Positions 9,647 to 17,296 of a DNA stretch of 64,000 nucleotides are shown here, piece by piece. The position numbers were made by a program, and so were the translations under genes. This stretch comes from Cytophagales bacterium (GTDB lineage Bacteria > Bacteroidota > Bacteroidia > Cytophagales > Cyclobacteriaceae): the NCBI GenBank assembly GCA_033344775.1, contig JAWPMT010000004.1:1364001-1428000 (forward strand), given 5' to 3'. The notes under the pieces are model-generated. The model ran no database searches. It was not told the origin of the DNA and worked only from the letters and a program-made list of their open reading frames with translations. The first letter of the stretch is position 1. Each line of letters starts with the position of its first letter.

Positions 9647-10157
9647 TGTTCAATGTAATAGTGTTATGATGCAACCGTGTTATCACCATTCAGGTTCCGA
9701 ATCAAGAGGAATTTATAGAGAGTAACCTTTTTGAATGCAATTTTACAGATTGCAGATTTGACCGTATCTCATGGATTGTACATTGTGGGCTAATTTATTT
9801 CAGCACCGCTGCCTTTCTTCCCACTTTCCACGGTACGCCACGCGGCGATGAAAAGTGGGCCAAAAATCTAGCGGTTCCCCGCCAGGACAGGATTCATTTT
9901 TTAACGCTTTTTGTCTCAAAAGAGCAGGAATAAAATAAACTCGCTATTTCATGAAATTGAACTAATGGAGTTTCGAAAAGCTCGAATAGAATTTTAACTG
10001 GCCGTTCGCATTCTTTTCTGCTCTCATGAGTTCAAAAAACTAAAATGAATCAAGCGGACCCCCGCCGGGGCCTTGCGAGATGGCAACTCCAATTAATGCA
10101 ATTACTCCACAGGTTTTAGGGTTAATCTCCGGTTCCTAACCCAAAAAGTATTGCCAA
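9647..10157. other. Gene-free stretch with repeat structures
   Basis: About 510 bases without a credible gene. From about 9810 to 10126 it holds the structured repeat described in the next entry. The part from 9647 to 9800 must contain the promoter of the amine oxidase gene, but I see no clear consensus in it. Confidence 0.6.
9820..10126. repeat. Compound inverted-repeat element
   Basis: Three nested parts are visible. First, CCCACTTT (9820-9827) pairs with AAAGTGGG (9852-9859). Second, a long imperfect inverted repeat: GATTCATTTT (9891-9900) plus CTCAaaaGAGCAG (9915-9927) is mirrored by CTGCTCtcaTGAG (10018-10030) plus AAAATGAATC (10042-10051), around an AT-rich centre of about 90 bases. 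Third, the right end from 10041 to 10126 recurs at 23271-23343, including 35 identical bases (10083-10117). This looks like a non-autonomous repetitive element, not a gene. No transposase is linked to it. Confidence 0.65.
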
Positions 10158-10194
10158 TAAAAAACCCTTCCCGGTATTCCGGGAAGGGTCTTTT
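10158..10194 (-). terminator. Intrinsic terminator of the exbB/exbD operon
   Basis: CCCTTCCCGG (10165-10174) and CCGGGAAGGG (10179-10188) form a 10-bp GC-rich stem with a 4-nt loop; on the minus strand it is followed by TTTTTTATT. Confidence 0.9.
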
Positions 10195-10213
10195 AAATAA
10201 TTTATGTTTGGAA

Positions 10214-10678
10214 TTAATCCCCGTCCGATCGTAACAAGGAGCTATACAGCAACTTTCGCGCGTTACCTTTTCTAAGCTCTTGCTGAACGTCAGAAACAAT
10301 TCCCATCTTAACGTCTATATCTACCTTCATCGACATAGTGATTTGATCTCGTTCCGCCTCAGAGAGTTTATCTTTCTCTGTATTGACGAACTGGATTACA
10401 TCTTCCTTCTCGATGAATACATCATTGGTTTGAATTTTTGGCTCTTCACCATAAACCGCCGTGTTTTTCGGCTCACCAATGTATATGTAGCTTACCAAAG
10501 ATTTTCTTTCAATCTTGGTCAACTGGGTCGCTCTTGGAATCTTCTGCTTTACCAGAATTTCATCTTCCCGAAGTACTGTTGTCACCATGAAGAAGAACAA
10601 CAGCATGAAAATGATGTCAGGCAATGCAGCCGTTGGAATATCCTGAGAAGTACCTGATCCTTTTTTAAACTTTGCCAT
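10214..10678 (-). CDS. exbD: ExbD/TolR family biopolymer transport protein
   Basis: A 154-residue inner-membrane protein with one N-terminal membrane segment (about 17-36, PDIIFMLLFFFMVTTVL) and a periplasmic domain. The aspartate in LPDIIFML matches the essential proton-pathway Asp of ExbD/TolR. It is the second of two exbD genes in the operon and follows the first by 20 bases. With ExbB it should form a proton-driven motor that energises TonB-dependent outer-membrane import or a related envelope machine. The end of the operon is marked by the terminator at 10158. Confidence 0.93.
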   Translation of the reverse strand: MAKFKKGSGTSQDIPTAALPDIIFMLLFFFMVTTVLREDEILVKQKIPRATQLTKIERKSLVSYIYIGEPKNTAVYGEEPKIQTNDVFIEKEDVIQFVNTEKDKLSEAERDQITMSMKVDIDVKMGIVSDVQQELRKGNARKLLYSSLLRSDGD

Positions 10679-10698
10679 AATGCTCTTTTAAATAATGA

Positions 10699-11334
10699 TT
10701 AATCAGGTTCTGCAATTGAAATCGCTTTTGGCATACCGAATCTTGCTCTGTCATACATGTCTTTTTGTATGTCGTCGCTTCTGTCCAGTGTGAGCCACTC
10801 CTCTACGGTAATACCAGCACGCTCCGCGTAGATCTCATTGTAAGCTCCCTGAATGGCGTCCAGTACGTTGATGTACAAATCGTAGGTGGTACCCCTGTTA
10901 GCTTTAAACGAAACTACGGCGTTTCCGGATGTCGGATCATCAGATGATTCCGGGTTTTTACCGTTTTGGTTCACAAATGACTTCAATGAAGAAGGCAAAC
11001 TATTATAAACCTCTACTCCTTCTGCTGAAGGATCTCCAAAGTTCAAAACGAACTTCTTTACTTCATCTTTCAACTCCTCCATTGTGCCTGTGTAAGGCTC
11101 ATTTTCGACTAGTAGTCTATCCTGGGAGTTGGCCAGAATGGTAAAGATGTTTCTTTCTTGAAGTTTAATTTCTAAATCCTCCTGATTTGGATCCGGTGGA
11201 GGAGGCAAGAGCATGGTAATACCCTTGTCATTTGCAATCGTGGTGGTGACCAAAAAAAAGATCAACAGCAGGAATGCAATATCCGCCATGGAGCCGGAAC
11301 TTACCTCAGGTGGTTTTCTTCCGCCTCTTGCCAT
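10699..11334 (-). CDS. exbD: ExbD/TolR family biopolymer transport protein, long form
   Basis: A 211-residue ExbD homologue. The membrane segment is at about 18-36 (MADIAFLLLIFFLVTTTI), with the conserved Asp in MADIAF. The periplasmic part is longer than in ordinary ExbD (about 140 residues), with an inserted loop at about 110-140 rich in N, S and P. The start codon overlaps the stop of the preceding 101-residue gene (TAATG on the minus strand), so translation is probably coupled. Two different ExbD proteins in one operon fit the heteromeric motors found in Bacteroidota. Confidence 0.92.
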   Translation of the reverse strand: MARGGRKPPEVSSGSMADIAFLLLIFFLVTTTIANDKGITMLLPPPPDPNQEDLEIKLQERNIFTILANSQDRLLVENEPYTGTMEELKDEVKKFVLNFGDPSAEGVEVYNSLPSSLKSFVNQNGKNPESSDDPTSGNAVVSFKANRGTTYDLYINVLDAIQGAYNEIYAERAGITVEEWLTLDRSDDIQKDMYDRARFGMPKAISIAEPD

Positions 11335-11639
11335 TATTTAATCAGTTTAGAAACTTCTGTATACAAAATGCCAGCAATCGCAATGAATACCGCCATGTAC
11401 ATTGTGATGAGACCAGCTCCCACAATTTTGGAAGTGCTTTCTGAAGCGCCTTCTGCGTTTGGATCTGCCAAACCGTAAGCAATCAGGAAAACAACTATAA
11501 GTCCGCCAACACCCATCGCTGATTTAGCCAATCCTTTAGGATCGCTAAACGACTGGATCAACGGCATGATGATCGCCGTAACGGCGCACAGTCCGATCAG
11601 GATATAACCTGAGATAAGTCCAATGTCAATAATTCCCAT
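11334..11639 (-). CDS. Small membrane protein between exbB and exbD
   Basis: A 101-residue protein with three likely membrane segments: about 6-27, 40-60 and 73-95. I cannot assign it to a named family. Genes of this size and position recur between exbB and exbD in Bacteroidota (general knowledge). Its start is 19 bases after the exbB stop, and its stop overlaps the exbD start. A part in assembling or anchoring the ExbB/ExbD motor is inferred from location only. The segment between the second and third helices is small and polar (ADPNAEGASES). Confidence 0.8.
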   Translation of the reverse strand: MGIIDIGLISGYILIGLCAVTAIIMPLIQSFSDPKGLAKSAMGVGGLIVVFLIAYGLADPNAEGASESTSKIVGAGLITMYMAVFIAIAGILYTEVSKLIK

Positions 11640-11658
11640 AGTAATCTACGATTTAGAA

Positions 11659-12483
11659 TTATTTAGCAGACAAGTTGTGCTTTACCAAAACGTCTACCAA
11701 AGAGATAGAAGCGTCTTCCATGCTGTTCACCAAAGAATCGATCTTAGAAATAAGGTAGTTGTAGAACAACTGTAGGATTACCGCAACGATCAGACCCGCT
11801 ACAGTAGTCAAAAGTGCTACTTTGATACCATTTGCCACAAGTGTAGGAGAAACGTCTCCAGCTTCTGCAATCGCATCGAAGGCGTCGATCATACCAATTA
11901 CCGTACCCATGAAACCAAGCATTGGTGCAAGGGAGATAAACAGGGAGATCCAAACCATACCTCTTTCTAATCGGCCCATTTCAACAGAACCGTAAGCGAT
12001 GATAGACTTTTCTACCATTTCTATGCCTTCTGACATTCTCATCAAACCCTGGATGAAGATTGAAGCAACTGGGCCTCTCGTATTTCGGCAAACATCTTTA
12101 GCAGCCTCGATACCTCCTGAGTTCAATGCGTCTTCTACTCTCGCGAGCAATTTCTTAACGTTTGTAGTAGCCAGGTTCAACGTAATGATACGCTCAATAG
12201 AAATGGCCAGACCTAAAATCAAACAGATCAATACGATTCCCATAAACTGGGGACCCCCATCGATAAACTGATCTTTCACTACTTGGTGGAATCCTGGTTC
12301 TGCCACTGCCTCTACTTCTTGAACTGGTGCTGGTGCTGGCTCTGGCTCTGGTTCTTCTGCTGCTACGGAATCAGCTGCCACTGATGTGGAATCTCCAGCA
12401 ACTGAGGTTGTATCGGCATCTTGCGCGTAAATGTTGAATGCCAAAACACCCGTCAGCATCAAAAGAGTCATTAACTTTTTCAT
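11659..12483 (-). CDS. exbB: MotA/TolQ/ExbB family proton channel protein
   Basis: A 274-residue protein. Residues 1-21 look like a signal peptide (cleavage after IYAQ), followed by a periplasmic linker of about 50 residues rich in A, S, E and P. Three membrane segments follow at about 80-100, 180-202 and 224-246. The segment LAPMLGFMGTVIGMIDAF is the ExbB/TolQ/MotA core signature. It is the first gene of a four-gene operon on the minus strand (exbB, small membrane protein, exbD, exbD). The cytoplasmic domain between helices 1 and 2 has the usual length. Identification as the channel subunit is firm; the outer-membrane client is not known. Confidence 0.94.
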   Translation of the reverse strand: MKKLMTLLMLTGVLAFNIYAQDADTTSVAGDSTSVAADSVAAEEPEPEPAPAPVQEVEAVAEPGFHQVVKDQFIDGGPQFMGIVLICLILGLAISIERIITLNLATTNVKKLLARVEDALNSGGIEAAKDVCRNTRGPVASIFIQGLMRMSEGIEMVEKSIIAYGSVEMGRLERGMVWISLFISLAPMLGFMGTVIGMIDAFDAIAEAGDVSPTLVANGIKVALLTTVAGLIVAVILQLFYNYLISKIDSLVNSMEDASISLVDVLVKHNLSAK

Positions 12484-12563
12484 AATCTGTTTGGTAGTCT
12501 TCGGTTAAGTTTTAAACGTAAGTAATTGTGTAACTAAATTATTCTTGACACATCTAAGTCCTG

Positions 12564-12651
12564 CAGAGAGGAAGGGATTCGAACCCCCGATACCCGGTTA
12601 GGGTATACACACTTTCCAGGCGTGCGCCTTCGACCACTCGGCCACCTCTCT
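12564..12651 (-). tRNA. tRNA-Ser (anticodon GGA)
   Basis: Read on the minus strand the 88-nt sequence begins AGAGAGGTGGCCGAGTGG and ends in a T arm (GGTTCGAATCC) followed by CCTCTCT, which pairs with the first seven bases. The anticodon loop is CTGGAAA, giving GGA. A long variable arm (ACCCTAACCGGGT region) fits the serine class. The discriminator is G. CCA is not encoded. Confidence 0.96.
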
Positions 12652-12685
12652 AATTTAGGTCTCTACATGCGACCACTAATTCCGA

Positions 12686-12717
12686 CAAATAAATCAAGAA
12701 AAATGAGCTTATGCAAA
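12686..12717 (-). promoter_or_regulatory. Probable promoter of tRNA-Ser
   Basis: On the minus strand TTTG (12714-12717) and TTTATTTG (12686-12693) are separated by 20 bases, close to the Bacteroidota consensus TTTG-N19-TAnnTTTG (one mismatch). The predicted start is about 30 bases before the tRNA. Confidence 0.5.
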
Positions 12718-12738
12718 TTTTGAAATTATTTTAGGCGC

Positions 12739-13806
12739 TTATTGAAGGTCCATTTCTCCTCGAAGTGGGCGCTTCAGCAATTGTTTGATCTCTCTTTGAT
12801 CAGACTCTTTACCGAGTAAATGCATCAACTTGGTCACCGCCGCCTCTGATGTAATGTCTCCTCCGCTTACGACGCCTATCTCTTCCAATTTTTTACTAGT
12901 GGCATATCGACCCTGGATCACTTCGCCTCCACTGCATTGGCTCACATTGTAAACAACCACACCTTTATCTACGGTCTCCTTGATTAAATCCAGGAACCAA
13001 TCCGCGTTGGGTGTATTCCCTGATCCAAAGGTTTCAAGTACCACACCCTTCAGATCCGGGGTATTCAGCACGTGCTTAATGGCCTTTGTTGTAATCCCCG
13101 GAAATATCTTCAATATCACTACGTTAGGGTCAAAATAGGGACAAAACTTGAGCTTTGCTTTCTTTTTGGGCTTAAGAATATTGGACGGAAAATATTCGAT
13201 GAATATCCCCGAGTTCGCCAACTTGGGATAATTCTCAGAATGGAAGGCGGCAAACGTACTTGACCTCACTTTCTGAGCGCGGTTTCCTCTTAATAACACA
13301 AAATTGAAATAGATGGCCACTTCTTTGATTAACGGTTCCCCATTTTCTTTAGCCGAGGCGATCTGAAGTGCAGTGATCATGTTTTCCCGAGCATCGGAAC
13401 GCAACTGACCGATCGGGATCTGTGCTCCCGTAAAAATAATTGGCTTCTGGAGGTCGTCGAACATATAACTTAATGCCGATGCAGAATAAGCCATGGTGTC
13501 TGTACCATGTAAAACCACAAAACCATCGTATCGGTTGTAGTTCTCATAGATGATCTGTCCCAAATTTTTCCAATCTTCTTCGTTGACGTTCGAAGAATCA
13601 ATGGGATCAGGAAAGGAAACCACAGTGATCTGCAGATCCAGCTCCCTCAATTCGGGGATCTTTTCCAGCACATGGCCAATATCGAAGGGCCGTAGTGATC
13701 CTTCTTCATCGTAAACCATACCAATCGTACCTCCTGTGTACACGATCAATATAGAGACATCAGAGGCCTTGCGAGAAGTCCTTGTATTTTGAATGGTATA
13801 ATCCAT
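12739..13806 (-). CDS. ansA: L-asparaginase, type I (cytosolic)
   Basis: Hydrolyses asparagine to aspartate and ammonia. The 355-residue protein has the first catalytic motif TGGTIGM (residues 24-30, nucleophile Thr27) and the second, HGTDTMAYSASAL. There is no signal peptide, so this is the cytosolic type. It has a C-terminal domain with VVLETFGSGNTPN and YNVSQCSGGEV, as in the family. The gene starts 2 bases after tatD ends and is the last of a long minus-strand operon. The tRNA-Ser gene lies downstream with its own promoter inside the gap or gene end. Identification is firm. Confidence 0.95.
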   Translation of the reverse strand: MDYTIQNTRTSRKASDVSILIVYTGGTIGMVYDEEGSLRPFDIGHVLEKIPELRELDLQITVVSFPDPIDSSNVNEEDWKNLGQIIYENYNRYDGFVVLHGTDTMAYSASALSYMFDDLQKPIIFTGAQIPIGQLRSDARENMITALQIASAKENGEPLIKEVAIYFNFVLLRGNRAQKVRSSTFAAFHSENYPKLANSGIFIEYFPSNILKPKKKAKLKFCPYFDPNVVILKIFPGITTKAIKHVLNTPDLKGVVLETFGSGNTPNADWFLDLIKETVDKGVVVYNVSQCSGGEVIQGRYATSKKLEEIGVVSGGDITSEAAVTKLMHLLGKESDQREIKQLLKRPLRGEMDLQ

Positions 13807-13808
13807 GA

Positions 13809-14582
13809 TCAGGCTGGGGTTGGCAATTTGAATAACTCACGAGCATTGGCAGTGGTTTGCTGCACCACTTTCTGAAATGCCATTCCTTTCAATGTCACCA
13901 GGCGTTCTGCCACCAATCGCACATATGCCGGCTCATTTCTTTTTCCACGATGAGGCACTGGTGCCAGATAAGGGCTATCCGTTTCAAGCACCAAATGTTT
14001 GATATCAACATGAGGTAATACCTTGTCCATTCCACCATTCTTGAACGTCGCCACGCCCCCGATTCCTAATTTGAAACCAAGGTCGGTGATTTGATTGGCT
14101 TGTTCAAGGTCACCGGTGAAGCAATGGAATACTCCTGTCAATCCTTTTTCACTGAATGGACGGGTCAATGCGATCGTTTCATCGATGGACTCGCGGCAAT
14201 GAATGACAATGGGTAGGTCGTGCTTAAGGGCCAATTCACACTGAATATTGAAAGCTTCCACCTGCTGTGGATAAAAGGTCTTGTCCCAATACAAATCGGT
14301 ACCGATCTCTCCTACCGCCAGAAACTCACGCTTTCCAAGCCATTCCTCGACCAGATAAAGTTCTTTTTCGAAATCAGCGTTGACCGAACATGGATGCAGT
14401 CCCATCATGCTGATGCAGGTATGCGGGTATCGCTGTTCCACTTCCAACATATCTTCTATGGAAGTATGGTCTATGTTGGGCATGAGCACTTGCTTGACGC
14501 CACTGGTACGTAGACGGTCCATTGCCTCGGGCAAATCCTCTTTAAACTGCTCTAAATAGATATGAGCGTGGGTATCAATCAT
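13809..14582 (-). CDS. tatD: TatD family deoxyribonuclease/hydrolase
   Basis: A 257-residue TIM-barrel metal-dependent hydrolase. Motifs: DTHAHIYLEQF at the N-terminus (metal-binding H-x-H), GEIGTDLYWD, PIVIHCRES, GVFHCFTGD, and LVLETDSPYLAPVPHRGKRN. All metal ligands of the TatD/YcfH family are present. The activity is 3'-5' DNA exonuclease or a related metal-dependent hydrolysis. The start codon overlaps the stop of the polysaccharide deacetylase by 4 bases, so it is translationally coupled. Placement in this operon is probably for shared expression only. Confidence 0.94.
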   Translation of the reverse strand: MIDTHAHIYLEQFKEDLPEAMDRLRTSGVKQVLMPNIDHTSIEDMLEVEQRYPHTCISMMGLHPCSVNADFEKELYLVEEWLGKREFLAVGEIGTDLYWDKTFYPQQVEAFNIQCELALKHDLPIVIHCRESIDETIALTRPFSEKGLTGVFHCFTGDLEQANQITDLGFKLGIGGVATFKNGGMDKVLPHVDIKHLVLETDSPYLAPVPHRGKRNEPAYVRLVAERLVTLKGMAFQKVVQQTTANARELFKLPTPA

Positions 14583-15229
14583 TTCAGGGGTGATAAAGTC
14601 GCAAACTTATACCCTTTGCGATGAAAGCGCTCTAAAAACCAGGGCAGTAATTGTTTCAAATTACCTTGACTTTTATGACTGTCGTGAAAAACGATCACTT
14701 CACCTGGTTTTGATTGATCCAATGCCTTTTTAGCCGCTGTAATATTCAGGTCCTGATCAAAATCTCCCGAGAGCATGCTCCACATCACAATCTCGTGTGT
14801 TGATTTCAAAGAACGTATTTGGGAGGGCGTGATCCGACCGTAGGGTGGACGAAATAACTTTAGGTCTGACGATCCAATGGCTTGCGTCATGGCCGTCTCG
14901 CATGTTGCCACATCATTTCGATAAGTTGCAGTGGCAGTCCTCCAGCCGGAAAGATGATGTTGGGTATGATTCCCCGTTGCATGGCCTTTCGATTGAACTA
15001 ATTGTAAGAGTTCTGGATATTTTTCAACATTGGCTCCTACCACAAAAAAAGTCGCCTTGGCCTTATGCTGATCTAATAAGTCCAATACATAAGGAGTTAC
15101 CTCCGGATGAGGGCCATCATCGAACGTGAGGTAGATGTTCTTTTCATTTTTGGCATCTACTCTCCAGGTAAGCCCGGAAAAAGCCTGGGTCAATAAGTAT
15201 GGCGTGCGAAAAGGGTAGGTTCTCATCAA
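14579..15229 (-). CDS. Polysaccharide deacetylase family protein (NodB homology domain)
   Basis: A 216-residue carbohydrate esterase family 4 protein. Motif 1 is YLTFDDGPHPEVT (metal-binding and catalytic aspartates), motif 2 is GNHTQHH (metal histidines), motif 3 is LFRPPYGRI, and motif 5 is VIVFHDSHKS. The catalytic set looks complete. There is no clear signal peptide; the first residues MMRTYPFRTPYLLTQAF are only weakly hydrophobic. The family removes N- or O-acetyl groups from peptidoglycan, chitin-type glycans or glycolipids. It shares an operon with a GT2 enzyme and a flippase-like protein, so a role in making a modified surface glycan or glycolipid is inferred. It overlaps genes on both sides by 4 bases. 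Confidence 0.92.
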   Translation of the reverse strand: MMRTYPFRTPYLLTQAFSGLTWRVDAKNEKNIYLTFDDGPHPEVTPYVLDLLDQHKAKATFFVVGANVEKYPELLQLVQSKGHATGNHTQHHLSGWRTATATYRNDVATCETAMTQAIGSSDLKLFRPPYGRITPSQIRSLKSTHEIVMWSMLSGDFDQDLNITAAKKALDQSKPGEVIVFHDSHKSQGNLKQLLPWFLERFHRKGYKFATLSPLK

Positions 15230-15441
15230 TCACCATTAAGACCGAACCTCAAGCGAACCTCTTCCATCACTTCCTCATGTGTGAAGACATTTCCTTCTCT
15301 GCTCTGTTGAAGACCTCTTTCTATGGATTCTTTTAACAGTCTGTCGTTTTCTAATACTTGCTTTATCTCCAAGATCAGATGAGCATCATTTGTCGATTTT
15401 ATTCGCTCTATTATGTCCTTTTTTTCTCGTTCAATATCCAT
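15226..15441 (-). CDS. Small antitoxin-like protein without a toxin partner
   Basis: A 71-residue mostly helical acidic-basic protein. The end, FTHEEVMEEVRLRFG, resembles the C-terminal part of small antitoxins that pair with RelE/ParE toxins (the pattern HEEVMxE is common there). The middle has LILEIKQVLENDRLLKESIERGL. The next gene downstream, where a toxin would be expected, is the polysaccharide deacetylase, overlapping by 4 bases. No RelE/ParE-like reading frame was seen nearby. It may be an orphan antitoxin or have lost that role. Confidence in the gene is good because of the 4-base overlap; the functional label is weak. Confidence 0.6.
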   Translation of the reverse strand: MDIEREKKDIIERIKSTNDAHLILEIKQVLENDRLLKESIERGLQQSREGNVFTHEEVMEEVRLRFGLNGD

Positions 15442-15538
15442 AAAGCAACTTTATACAAGATACGATAATTGAGATAAATAATTACTGCTTCAAATCACTC
15501 GTCGGACAAGAAGTTGTTCTAATTCATTTAATCGGTAC

Positions 15539-15838
15539 TCATTCGAATGGAATGATGTCTTCGTAATGCTCTACCGTAGGATGTGGATCATAATAAGGAT
15601 GAAGCAATGCTTTCCATTCCTGGTATTCCTTCGATCCTCGAAAACCTTCCTCATGCGCCTCCAGTGTTTCCCAATGGGCAATGAGCAGGTATTGATCTTT
15701 CTCTTCCAGACACTTTTTCAGTGAATGGCCTTTGTAACCTTTGATCGCACTGATGTATTGCCCTGCCAATTTGAAATCCTGCTCAAAGGCTTCATGCCAA
15801 TCGGGCTTTACTTTCAAGACTGCTATTTCGGTAACCAT
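15539..15838 (-). CDS. Antibiotic biosynthesis monooxygenase (ABM) domain protein
   Basis: A 99-residue dimeric alpha-beta barrel domain protein. The pattern IAVLKVKPDWHEAFEQDF at the start, then YLLIAHWETLEAHEEGF and the end region EYQEWKALLHPYYDP, match the ABM fold as found in small cofactor-independent monooxygenases and heme or quinone-handling proteins. Substrate is unknown. It starts 7 bases after the phosphatase gene stops and so shares its transcript. The next gene downstream is 97 bases away, so an internal promoter could exist there. Confidence 0.8.
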   Translation of the reverse strand: MVTEIAVLKVKPDWHEAFEQDFKLAGQYISAIKGYKGHSLKKCLEEKDQYLLIAHWETLEAHEEGFRGSKEYQEWKALLHPYYDPHPTVEHYEDIIPFE

Positions 15839-15845
15839 ACCGGAC

Positions 15846-17039
15846 CTAACTTTTCGTCGTATTGTTTACCTGGCAGGAGATCATGGTGATGTCATCATGA
15901 TAAGGCGCATCTTCTCTGAAGTCATCCAGGGCTTTGAGTAGAAACTGATGCAGTATGTTCAGGTTCTCTGATTGGTGAGTAATAAGCAATTCTTCCAGCC
16001 GCTCAAAACCAAATTGTTCTTCTTCCAGGTTGAAGGTTTCGGTGAGTCCATCTGTGTATCCAAAAAAGAGGAAGTCATTGATGTTCTCAATTTTGCGGGT
16101 CTCCAAAAAGGGCAGAGGGTCAAACATACCCAGCACTGTTGTTCCTTCCTCGAGCACCTGCGTGCCGCCATCGAATAAAATCAAGGACGGGTTATGGCCA
16201 CAGTTTACGTAATTGAAAGAGCTGTCCGAATAATCATACATCCCCAGGAAAAAGGTGATGAAGTTTTCTCCATTGCTACTTGCATAAGTGGCATGGTTGA
16301 GTTCATTGATGATCTCTTCCAAATCGTGAGTCTTCCTGACCAGCGTCCTTAGCGAAGCCTGAAAGTTGGACATGAGCAATGCCGCCGGTACTCCTTTGCC
16401 TGACACATCCGCGATACAAACGATGAACTTATTTTCATCCAGTGCGATGTAGTCATAATAATCTCCGCCGACATCCTGATGTGGCAGGTACACCGCATCA
16501 ATTTTCAATCGGGTCGATTCCGGGAGTTTTTTAGGGAACAGAAAGTTCTGGACCTTTTTGGCAATTTCAAGTTCTTTGCGATAGGCTTCCTGCTCCAACT
16601 GCTTTCTGGCCAACTTCTTATTTTCAATGGCCACAATCAGGATGTTGGTCAGGGCCGTCAAAAACGTTGTATCAGCAATCTGCCCAAGGCCTCCTGTAAA
16701 TACGATCGCCAATAGTCGGCTTTTATGAAGTACCGGAAAAACATGAGTGAATTCAGAAAAAGGCCCTTCGGCATGGACGATCTTTTCTTGCTGATCCAGG
16801 TATTCCTGGGGCAATAATTCACAATCCCAGTCAGTACTGGTGCCATAATGCACCTCGCAGGCCCAATCCACATCGCCTTTTACATACATGGCCAGCTTCT
16901 TCACCTTTAGGTCTGCCAGCAGGGTAAATCGGTAGATACGATAGAGATCTTTCTCAGCCAGGTTATTATTAATGGCCTGAGTTACCTCGAGCAATGCCCG
17001 GAGTTCCAGATCTTTGATATCGCCGATTTGTTTCGCCAT
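15846..17039 (-). CDS. GAF domain-containing SpoIIE/RsbU-type PP2C serine phosphatase
   Basis: A 397-residue cytosolic protein. The first 150 residues look like a GAF-type sensor domain, followed by a helical linker with KELEIAKKVQNFLFPKKLP, which is the standard entrance to RsbU/SpoIIE phosphatases. The PP2C-like catalytic domain has DVGGDYYDYI and CIADVSGKGVPAALLMS (metal-binding aspartates), NCGHNPSLIL and FGYTDGLTE, and ends with DDITMISCQV. Such phosphatases dephosphorylate STAS-domain anti-anti-sigma proteins or other regulators. No anti-sigma kinase is adjacent; a STAS/SEC14-like protein is 4.6 kb away at 21617. It sits in an operon with a winged-helix-like protein and glycan genes, suggesting a switch on that pathway (inference). 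Confidence 0.92.
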   Translation of the reverse strand: MAKQIGDIKDLELRALLEVTQAINNNLAEKDLYRIYRFTLLADLKVKKLAMYVKGDVDWACEVHYGTSTDWDCELLPQEYLDQQEKIVHAEGPFSEFTHVFPVLHKSRLLAIVFTGGLGQIADTTFLTALTNILIVAIENKKLARKQLEQEAYRKELEIAKKVQNFLFPKKLPESTRLKIDAVYLPHQDVGGDYYDYIALDENKFIVCIADVSGKGVPAALLMSNFQASLRTLVRKTHDLEEIINELNHATYASSNGENFITFFLGMYDYSDSSFNYVNCGHNPSLILFDGGTQVLEEGTTVLGMFDPLPFLETRKIENINDFLFFGYTDGLTETFNLEEEQFGFERLEELLITHQSENLNILHQFLLKALDDFREDAPYHDDITMISCQVNNTTKS

Positions 17040-17044
17040 GCTTT

Positions 17045-17296
17045 CTACCCCAAATTATGGGCGTGTAATCCTTTCTTGGTCGCTAAATAATAATAGGTGT
17101 GAAATTTGACCGGTAGTTCCAAAGGTTCGGTCGCTTCATCATCTACCGTCTGAAGCACCTTCACCCAGCCTTTCTCATAGAGTGTGGCCAATGTAACAAC
17201 CAGTTCCTGCTCGGTTAATTCACAAGCCTCGACAAGTTGTTGGTAGGACAGAACGAAATACAATTCGTCCAGCACATCAAATTCCAATTCAGTCAC
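17045..17296 (-). CDS. Small winged-helix-like protein
   Basis: The open frame extends further upstream, but I choose GTG at 17296 because it overlaps the GT2 stop codon in the GTGA arrangement and has GGGAGGAGG about 8 bases before it. That gives 83 residues: LDELYFVLSYQQLVEACELT, then a helix LVVTLATLYEKGWVKVLQ, and YYYLATKKGLHAHN near the end. The order helix, helix-turn-helix, then a beta wing looks like a winged-helix DNA-binding domain, but this is from visual impression only. It ends 5 bases before the phosphatase gene starts. It may be the operon's regulator or a phosphatase partner. Confidence 0.65.
   Translation of the reverse strand: MTELEFDVLDELYFVLSYQQLVEACELTEQELVVTLATLYEKGWVKVLQTVDDEATEPLELPVKFHTYYYLATKKGLHAHNLG

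Noticed and set aside
10280-10657. A 125-codon open frame on the plus strand
   Set aside because: It is the opposite strand of exbD and shows no family motif.
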